Of a stretch of 18,872 nucleotides of DNA, positions 13,738 through 18,872 are shown piece by piece. Where the stretch lies: the NCBI GenBank assembly GCA_012965075.1, contig DTSY01000158.1:1-18872 (forward strand). The letters are read 5' to 3'. The DNA is from Gammaproteobacteria bacterium (GTDB taxonomy: Bacteria; Pseudomonadota; Gammaproteobacteria; Magnimaribacterales; Magnimaribacteraceae). The stretch's first letter is position 1. The number at the start of each line of letters is the position of its first letter. Position numbers and translations under genes: made by a program. The notes under the pieces are model-generated. The model was not told the DNA's origin and searched no databases. It saw only the letters and a program-made list of their open reading frames with translations.

Positions 13738-14443
13738 ATTTAATTTCTTTCTCACTCAACTCCTTATAATTCCCTTGCTTGATATTTGCTGGAAGAAATA
13801 ATCCACCAATTCTTACTCTTTTTAATCTGGAAACAGCAAAGCCTAGACTTTCCCACATCCTCCTTACTTCTCTTGTCCTACCTTCCATAATAACCATTGC
13901 AAACCATTGGTTAGTTTTTCCTTTTCTGCCAGGTTGTATATCAGAGAAACTGGCTTTCCCATCTTCTAGATTAACTCCCTCCAAAAGTTCTCTAATATGA
14001 TCCGTTTCAACTTTGCCACGAATTCTAGCAACATATTCCCTTTCAATATTAGAAGAAGGATGCATTAATTTATTTGCAAATTTACCATCATTTGTAAATA
14101 ACATTAGCCCTGAGGTGTTAATGTCTAATCGACCAACGGATATCCATTTTCCATTAATTATCTTAGGAAGAGATTGGAAAACTGAAGGCCTGTCTAGAGA
14201 GTCTTTTGTAGTAGAAATTTCCCCTATCTTTTTGTTATACATTAAAACCCTTAAAGCTTTCTTTCCTTCAGAAATCTCAATTTTTTTACCATCGATTTCT
14301 ATTAAATCATGACGTGAAATAGACATGCCCAAAATTGCTTCTAGGCCATTTACCTTTATTCTTCCTTCTCTGATAAGGTTTTCAGCTTGCCTTCTAGAAA
14401 CAATACCTTCACTAGACAGGATTTTTTGAATCCTTTCTTTCAT
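13709..14443 (-). CDS. rluB: 23S rRNA pseudouridine synthase RluB
   Basis: It is a RsuA/RluB/E/F-family enzyme that, in E. coli, isomerises U2605 of 23S rRNA. The 244 residues open with an S4 RNA-binding domain (about 1-60: ERIQKILSSEGIVSRRQAE). The catalytic segment is GRLDINTSGLMLFTNDG (104-120) with Asp107, and the C-terminal half has EREYVARIRG and EGRTREVRRMWESLGFAVSRLKRVRIGG. These last stretches favour RluB over RsuA or RluE. The C-terminus is short compared with E. coli RluB (about 290), where the tail is a non-catalytic basic extension. It follows scpB after 17 bases and overlaps yciK tail to tail. Confidence 0.9.
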   Translation of the reverse strand: MKERIQKILSSEGIVSRRQAENLIREGRIKVNGLEAILGMSISRHDLIEIDGKKIEISEGKKALRVLMYNKKIGEISTTKDSLDRPSVFQSLPKIINGKWISVGRLDINTSGLMLFTNDGKFANKLMHPSSNIEREYVARIRGKVETDHIRELLEGVNLEDGKASFSDIQPGRKGKTNQWFAMVIMEGRTREVRRMWESLGFAVSRLKRVRIGGLFLPANIKQGNYKELSEKEIKSIEPQLISQ

Positions 14444-14460
14444 AGATACTTAATTACGTA

Positions 14461-15063
14461 TTAATGTGGAGCCTGTAGATCTGATTGAGATTCTACCTCT
14501 TTTTGCTCTTCTTCAAGGGGAAGTTCCATGTCTAAAGAATGTACATCAGGTAAGTCAGGAAGACCTGGTAACTCTCTAAGATGTTGAAGGCCAAAATAAT
14601 CCAAGAATTCCTTGGTGGTAGCATAAAGTGATGGTCTTCCGGGCACATCTCTTTGCCCCACAATTTTGATCCACCCTCTCTCTAAAATTCCTCTAATTAA
14701 TTGAGTTCCTACAGAGACACCTCTTATCTGCTCTATTTCTCCACGGGTTATAGGTTGTCTGTAAGCTATAAGAGCTAAAGTTTCAAGAGTTGCTTTTGAA
14801 TATCTTTGAGGCTTTTCTTCCCAAAGTTTAGCTATATAAGCCGATAAAGATTGCTTAACTTGCATCCTATAACCAGACGAAACTCTCTTTAACTCTACAC
14901 CTCTTTTAGCACATAAGTCTTCAATCTTATTTAGTGTTTCCTTGATATCTTCTTTAGGGGGAATTTGGTCTGTAGGGAAAAGCCTCTGGATTTCTTCTAT
15001 GGATATAGGTCTAGAAGCTGATAAAAGAGCAGCTTCGATAATTTGTATCAATTTATTTTCCAT
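14461..15063 (-). CDS. scpB: Segregation and condensation protein B
   Basis: It is the kleisin-associated winged-helix subunit that, with ScpA and SMC, compacts and segregates the chromosome. The 200 residues contain two winged-helix domains. The conserved stretch from about residue 88 includes SKATLETLALIAYRQPITR, GVSVGTQLIRGILERGWI and GRPSLYATTKEFLDYFGL, all typical of ScpB. The C-terminal tail is acidic. Its ATG overlaps the last base of the scpA stop (TAATG), which indicates translational coupling. Confidence 0.95.
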   Translation of the reverse strand: MENKLIQIIEAALLSASRPISIEEIQRLFPTDQIPPKEDIKETLNKIEDLCAKRGVELKRVSSGYRMQVKQSLSAYIAKLWEEKPQRYSKATLETLALIAYRQPITRGEIEQIRGVSVGTQLIRGILERGWIKIVGQRDVPGRPSLYATTKEFLDYFGLQHLRELPGLPDLPDVHSLDMELPLEEEQKEVESQSDLQAPH

Positions 15064-15869
15064 TAGTGAACCTCCTCAATGCCCCTAATATGTATCGGTC
15101 CAAATTCTTCAGACTGAACAATTTCTATTAAAGAATCTTTTAATAATTCTAAAACAGCAAGAAATGTAACCACAACTCCCATCCTGCCTTCTTCGCTACT
15201 GAACAAACTATAAAATTCTATAAACGTCTCATTCCTCATTCTTTCAAGAATCTCTGTCATTCTTTCCCTTGTTGAAAGTTGTTCAAAATTGATCAGATGA
15301 GCTTTTGATTGATCAACGCGTCGCATTACTTCTGCTAAGGCAAAAGTTAGCTCTTCCATTGGTAATTCGGCTATAGGGGTCAGGGCTTCAAATTCTGGAA
15401 GTTTTGCTCCCGCTAAGTAGAAATCTCTATTTAGTCTTGGTAAAAGGTCAATTTTTGCAGCAGCTTCTTTAAATCGTTGGTATTCCTGTAATCTTCTCAT
15501 CAGTTCAGCCCTTGGGTCTTCTTCTTCTTCATTTTCTTTAGGTCTAGGCAATAACATTCTAGATTTTAATTCTGCTAGATAAGCAGCCATAACAAGGTAA
15601 TCACCTGCTAACTCAATCTCAAATGATTCCATCAAATCAATGTAAGAGATGTATTGTTCAGTTATTTTTGCTACATCAATGTCTAAAACATCAAGGTTTT
15701 GTTTTCTTATCAGGTATAGCAAAAGATCTAAAGGACCGGCGAAAGTATCTAAAAAAATCTTTAAGGAATTTGGTGGAACGTACAAGTCTTCCGGCAAAGA
15801 GGTTACCTCTTTACCTTGCACCGTAGCCAAGACTATCTCCTCTTGATGAGGTATTTTGCTTTCAGTCAT
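15063..15869 (-). CDS. scpA: Segregation and condensation protein A
   Basis: It is the kleisin subunit that bridges the heads of the SMC dimer. The 268 residues have a family-specific N-terminal region, FAGPLDLLLYLIRKQNLDVLDIDVAKITEQYISYI (about 43-77), an acidic stretch NEEEEDPRAELMRRLQEYQRFKEAA, and a C-terminal winged helix, VVTFLAVLELLKDSLIEI, that contacts the SMC head. It is the first gene of scpA-scpB-rluB and has its own promoter candidate directly upstream. The ATG is preceded by GGAAG at very short spacing. Confidence 0.95.
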   Translation of the reverse strand: MTESKIPHQEEIVLATVQGKEVTSLPEDLYVPPNSLKIFLDTFAGPLDLLLYLIRKQNLDVLDIDVAKITEQYISYIDLMESFEIELAGDYLVMAAYLAELKSRMLLPRPKENEEEEDPRAELMRRLQEYQRFKEAAAKIDLLPRLNRDFYLAGAKLPEFEALTPIAELPMEELTFALAEVMRRVDQSKAHLINFEQLSTRERMTEILERMRNETFIEFYSLFSSEEGRMGVVVTFLAVLELLKDSLIEIVQSEEFGPIHIRGIEEVH

Positions 15870-15896
15870 CTTCCAACACGCCTGTATTGGATCATC

Positions 15897-15924
15897 ATTA
15901 TAGCCTAGGAGGCCTATTTACCAA
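15897..15924 (-). promoter_or_regulatory. Candidate scpA-scpB-rluB promoter
   Basis: On the minus strand TTGGTA (15924-15919) is followed after 16 bases by a perfect TATAAT (15902-15897), placing the start about 20 bases before the scpA ATG. The spacer holds two adjacent palindromic hexamers, CCTAGG (15904-15909) and AGGCCT (15910-15915), which form a GC-rich island in AT-rich DNA and could be an operator. The -10 match is seen; regulation is inference. Confidence 0.55.
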
Positions 15925-15935
15925 TAAAAATGGGG

Positions 15936-17546
15936 TTATTGAGAGTATTTGTTGGTAATTGGATACCTTCTATCTTTGCCAAAACCTCTATCAGTAATTC
16001 TGACACCTGGAGGTGCCTGCCTCCTTTTATACTCACTTTTATTAATTAAATTAACCACTCTTTTAACTGTTACTTCATCGAATCCTTTGTTTGCTATAGC
16101 AATAGCACTCATGTCCTTCTCAACATATAGCTCTATAATTTCATCAAGTATTTTGTAATCGGGTAAGCTATCAGAATCTTTTTGGTTAGGAGCCAATTCA
16201 GCTGAAGGAGGTCTTTCTATAATTCTTTGAGGTATAACTCGAGAAATGGAATTTCTGTAATTTGCCAATTCATAAACCCATGTCTTGGGTACATCTTTAA
16301 GGACAGCAAAGCCACCCGCAGTGTCGCCATATAGAGTTGAATATCCAACTGCTGTTTCACTTTTATTTCCAGTAGTTAATACTAGATAACCAGATTTATT
16401 GGACATAGCCATTAGCAATACACCCCTGCTTCTGGATTGTAGATTTTCTTCAGTCTTATCCTTTTTCTTCCCCTTAAACTCTTTTTTAAGAGACTTTTCA
16501 AATGAATCATAAATACCTTTAATTTCTATTACCTCATGTTGAACTTTAAGATTGTCTGAAAGTTGCTCTGCATCCTGAATACTCATGTTCGAGGTATATT
16601 TAAAAGGCATCATGACTGTTTTGACTCTACCTGCCCCTAGGGCATCCACTGCTATAGCTGTAGTTAAAGCTGAATCAATGCCTCCAGAAGAACCAATCAG
16701 AGCACCGCTAAAGCCATTCTTTTCTATGTAATCATGAGTACCTAGAACGATAGCATCATATAAATTTTTTAAGTCTGAGGACTCAGCAACTTTTTTCTTA
16801 TTAATAATCTGAAAGGTTCCATCTTTATTACAGAAATCCAGAGTAGCTGTTGCTGTCTTGAAGCTTGGTAACTGAAAATCAATTCCTGTTCCAGGAGAAA
16901 CTACTAAAGAAGATCCATCAAAAACAAGCTCGTCTTGACCCCCAACCTGATTGACATAAATAATAGGAACAGAAAACTTTTCAGCATGTTTAATCAACAA
17001 AGATTTTCTTTCTTCTAGTTTATATCGATGAAAAGGAGAGGCGTTTAAGTTAAGTATCAACTCCGCACCTCTTCTTGTGGCCTGCCTTATGGCTTTTGTA
17101 TACCAAATATCTTCGCATATAGTTAAGGCTAGAACTGTACCTTTAACTGTTATCAAACAAGGGTTTTTGCCTGGGGAAAAATATCTTTTCTCATCAAATA
17201 CTTTATAGTTTGGAAGTTCCTGCTTAAAGTATTCAGTTTTGATTTCACCCTCGTAAAGCAAACCTGCTGCATTGTAGATATTCTTATTTTTCTTCCTTGG
17301 ATAGCCAATCACAACATTTAAATCAGGACTATGCTTGGCTAATTTTTCTAAAGCTGTATCTAAAGAAAGGTATAGATCATCTCTCAAAAGCAAATCTTCA
17401 GGGGGATAGCCAGTTAAAAACATTTCTGAAAAAAGCACCACATCAGGTCCTTCTTTCCTCAATTTATCTAGTGCCTTAAGTGCTAAACGTAAGTTTCCCT
17501 CGACATCTCCAACTACGGGATTTTCTTGAACTATACTTACTTTCAT
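15936..17546 (-). CDS. nadE: Glutamine-dependent NAD+ synthetase
   Basis: It amidates nicotinic acid adenine dinucleotide to NAD+ with ATP and ammonia released from glutamine. Of 536 residues, about 1-260 form a nitrilase-type glutaminase with the triad Glu41 (FSEMFLTGYPPEDLLLR), Lys108 (FKQELPNYKVFDE) and Cys144 (LTICEDIW). Residues 275-536 form the synthetase with the ATP-binding motif SSGGIDSA (286-293), TGNKSETAVGYSTLYGDTAGGF (392-413) and RPPSAELAPNQKDSDSLPDY (445-464). The P-loop reads GSSGGIDS where GLSGGIDS is common. The length fits the glutaminase-fused class. It ends 66 bases before the scpA start and probably is not co-transcribed with it in view of the scpA promoter. Confidence 0.96.
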   Translation of the reverse strand: MKVSIVQENPVVGDVEGNLRLALKALDKLRKEGPDVVLFSEMFLTGYPPEDLLLRDDLYLSLDTALEKLAKHSPDLNVVIGYPRKKNKNIYNAAGLLYEGEIKTEYFKQELPNYKVFDEKRYFSPGKNPCLITVKGTVLALTICEDIWYTKAIRQATRRGAELILNLNASPFHRYKLEERKSLLIKHAEKFSVPIIYVNQVGGQDELVFDGSSLVVSPGTGIDFQLPSFKTATATLDFCNKDGTFQIINKKKVAESSDLKNLYDAIVLGTHDYIEKNGFSGALIGSSGGIDSALTTAIAVDALGAGRVKTVMMPFKYTSNMSIQDAEQLSDNLKVQHEVIEIKGIYDSFEKSLKKEFKGKKKDKTEENLQSRSRGVLLMAMSNKSGYLVLTTGNKSETAVGYSTLYGDTAGGFAVLKDVPKTWVYELANYRNSISRVIPQRIIERPPSAELAPNQKDSDSLPDYKILDEIIELYVEKDMSAIAIANKGFDEVTVKRVVNLINKSEYKRRQAPPGVRITDRGFGKDRRYPITNKYSQ

Positions 17547-17560
17547 TAAGTTAGACCCTT

Positions 17561-17589
17561 TTAATACGAAGTGAAATCATTAAATGCAA
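17561..17589 (-). promoter_or_regulatory. Candidate nadE promoter
   Basis: On the minus strand TTGCAT (17589-17584) and TATTAA (17566-17561) are separated by 17 bases. The hexamers are only moderate matches (3 and 4 of 6), and AT-rich DNA makes chance matches common. An AAGGG lies upstream of the nadE ATG at slightly long spacing. Confidence 0.3.
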
Positions 17590-17606
17590 AAGAGTAAATA
17601 AAAAGG

Positions 17607-17686
17607 TGATCATTTTTTAAAAAACTTATAGTATTCTAATACTTCAAACTACTAATTATCTAGGTAAAATGCACAACCCTTTTTAA
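17607..17686 (+). promoter_or_regulatory. aroG upstream region with TGATCA-T6A6 palindrome and five-codon frame
   Basis: The divergent gap between nadE and aroG (17547-17697) contains TGATCA (17607-17612) directly followed by six T and six A (17613-17624), then several -10-like hexamers: TATAGT (17627-17632) and TAAAAT (17665-17670). A minimal frame, ATGCACAACCCTTTTTAA (17669-17686; Met-His-Asn-Pro-Phe-stop), ends 11 bases before the aroG ATG. The region should hold the aroG promoter, but I cannot choose one start. No TyrR-like box was recognised. Confidence 0.3.
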
Positions 17687-17697
17687 AGAAGAAAGAA

Positions 17698-18750
17698 ATG
17701 AGATATCAAACTGATAACTTAAGAATCTCTGGAATGCAGGAGTTATTGCCTGCAGAAAAGCTTATGGAGGAACAGCCTATTTCTGAAACTTCTTCAAAAC
17801 TTGTATATGAATCCAGAAATAAGATATCTGAAATTATTGCTCAAAATGACGATCGATTAATGGTTGTTGTAGGTCCATGCTCTATACATGACCCTAAGGC
17901 AGCATTGGATTATGCTGGTAATTTAGTTGAAGCCTCTAAAAAATTTGAAGAAACTCTTCAAATTATCATGAGGGTTTATTTTGAGAAACCAAGAACTACT
18001 GTTGGTTGGAAAGGTTTAATTAATGACCCCGATCTTGATAACTCTTTTAATATCCATAAGGGAGTTTCCCTAGCACGACAACTTCTAAGAGATCTTAATG
18101 ATTTAGGTATTTGCGCAGGAACAGAATTCCTGGACGTTATTACACCTCAATATATCGCAGATTTAGTTTCATGGGGAGCAATAGGAGCCAGAACAACTGA
18201 AAGCCAAGTTCATAGGGAATTAGCTTCAGGTTTATCTTGCCCAGTTGGGTTTAAGAACAGTACCGAAGGAGGTATTCAAGTTGCAGTTGATGCACTGAAA
18301 TCAGCACAAAAGCCACATATTTTTTTATCTGTAACTAAGGAAGGTCGTTCGGCTGTTTTTTCTTCTTCTGGCAATGAAGATTGTCATGTAATCCTTAGGG
18401 GCGGGAAGGAACCTAATTACGAACCTAAGCATATAGATAGCACCTCTAACTTATTGACTCAATCAGGCCTGAAGCCTTCAGTCATGGTAGATATGAGTCA
18501 TGGCAACAGCTCAAAACAACATAAGAAACAGATCGATGTGTGTAAAAATATATGCGATCAACTCAGTTTAGGAGAAAGACGAATCACAGGAGTTATGATT
18601 GAAAGTAACCTAATTGAAGGCAACCAATCTATAACAAATAAAAAAGATTTGGTTTACGGTCAAAGCATAACTGATGCTTGTTTAAGTTGGAAAGATACCG
18701 AAGGTTGCTTGGAATCTTTGTCCGAAGCTATATTAAAAAGAAGTCTATAA
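17698..18750 (+). CDS. aroG: 3-deoxy-7-phosphoheptulonate (DAHP) synthase, class I, AroG-like
   Basis: It condenses PEP and erythrose 4-phosphate, the first shikimate step. The 350 residues align without gaps to E. coli AroG over the core: the metal ligands Cys61 (VGPCSIHDP), His268 (DMSHGNSS), Glu302 (IESNLIEGNQS) and Asp326 (SITDACLSW) fall at identical numbers, and MRVYFEKPRTTVGWKGLINDP and GARTTESQVHRELASGLSCPVGFKN are nearly invariant. For the allosteric pocket, Pro150, Gln151, Ser180, Phe209 and Ser211 of E. coli AroG are all kept, while Val221 is Phe and Trp215 is Glu. This favours a Phe-type over a Tyr-type (AroF) enzyme, which has Gly in place of Ser211 as I recall it; this is inference. 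The N-terminal MRYQTDNLRI matches the family, supporting the ATG at 17698. Confidence 0.93.
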   Translation: MRYQTDNLRISGMQELLPAEKLMEEQPISETSSKLVYESRNKISEIIAQNDDRLMVVVGPCSIHDPKAALDYAGNLVEASKKFEETLQIIMRVYFEKPRTTVGWKGLINDPDLDNSFNIHKGVSLARQLLRDLNDLGICAGTEFLDVITPQYIADLVSWGAIGARTTESQVHRELASGLSCPVGFKNSTEGGIQVAVDALKSAQKPHIFLSVTKEGRSAVFSSSGNEDCHVILRGGKEPNYEPKHIDSTSNLLTQSGLKPSVMVDMSHGNSSKQHKKQIDVCKNICDQLSLGERRITGVMIESNLIEGNQSITNKKDLVYGQSITDACLSWKDTEGCLESLSEAILKRSL

Positions 18751-18819
18751 TAAAAATATACAACTACTGCTTGTTAATAATTCAGAGATAATCTAATCTC
18801 AGACATCCGGTATAAAGAT

Positions 18820-18872
18820 ATGACGGATAACTTTCTTTCTTTTTCAAAAGACGCTGCTAAAACCCTAGGGCT
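18820..18872 (+). CDS. Start of an unidentified gene, cut by the window edge
   Basis: An ATG at 18820 opens a frame that continues to the end of the window, giving 17 complete codons (MTDNFLSFSKDAAKTLG). It is the only usable start in the frame after a stop at 18778-18780. It lies 69 bases past aroG on the same strand. The ribosome-binding site is poor (AAAGA). The codon content looks like a real protein, but the piece is too short to name. Confidence 0.4.
   Translation, partial: MTDNFLSFSKDAAKTLG

Noticed and set aside
14013..14312. Plus-strand open frame of 99 codons inside rluB
   Set aside because: It is antisense to the catalytic region of rluB, with no ribosome-binding site or family resemblance.
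18785..18816. Small hairpin GAGAT/ATCTC and TATAAA after aroG as terminator or promoter
   Set aside because: The stem is 5 bp with no T run after it, and TATAAA is only 3 bases before the ATG at 18820, too close to serve that start.
1..18872. Mobile element, CRISPR array, defence cluster, tRNA or rRNA
   Set aside because: No transposase, integrase, terminal repeats, regular direct repeats or RNA gene pattern was seen; nearly all bases belong to identified housekeeping genes.

Overview
The window is a compact, AT-rich bacterial chromosome segment that carries almost only core metabolic and information-processing genes. The protein families and gene order (gyrA-serC-pheA-hisC-tyrA-aroA-cmk; ubiG-mupP-like-yciK; scpA-scpB-rluB) point to a gammaproteobacterium with Pseudomonas-like synteny. 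The low GC, gaps of 0-5 bases, frequent gene overlaps and weak Shine-Dalgarno signals suggest a streamlined, probably free-living marine lineage of the SAR86 kind. That placement is inference, because no rRNA gene is present.

Layout. (1) Positions 1-8553, minus strand: gyrA is followed by a tight run of serC, pheA, hisC, tyrA and aroA, then cmk, which runs off the left edge. All joints are overlaps or gaps of at most 5 bases. The run covers the two end steps leading to chorismate and its use for Phe and Tyr, plus the PLP aminotransferases SerC and HisC. (2) Positions 8714-11547, minus strand: a proton-pumping NAD(P) transhydrogenase in the three-gene form (pntAA, pntAB, pntB). (3) Positions 11617-13737, plus strand: ubiG, a HAD phosphatase resembling MupP, and yciK, all overlapping. 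(4) Positions 13709-15869, minus strand: scpA, scpB and rluB, with rluB converging on yciK and overlapping it by 29 bases. (5) Glutamine-dependent nadE (minus) and DAHP synthase aroG (plus) diverge from a 151-base promoter region. A new gene may begin at 18820.

How the genes fit together: AroG makes the first committed shikimate intermediate, AroA makes the chorismate precursor EPSP, and PheA and TyrA draw off chorismate and prephenate. HisC can serve histidine synthesis and perhaps the last aromatic transamination. NadE supplies NAD, and Pnt balances NADH and NADPH using the proton gradient.

I found no mobile element, CRISPR array, tRNA, rRNA, toxin or phage gene, and no convincing undescribed multi-gene system. 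There is no gene-free stretch of 300 bases or more. The main points for a second look are residue-level departures in otherwise ordinary enzymes (a transhydrogenase membrane part with almost no histidine, and an altered Phe-binding motif in PheA) and several unusual gene junctions and promoter regions.
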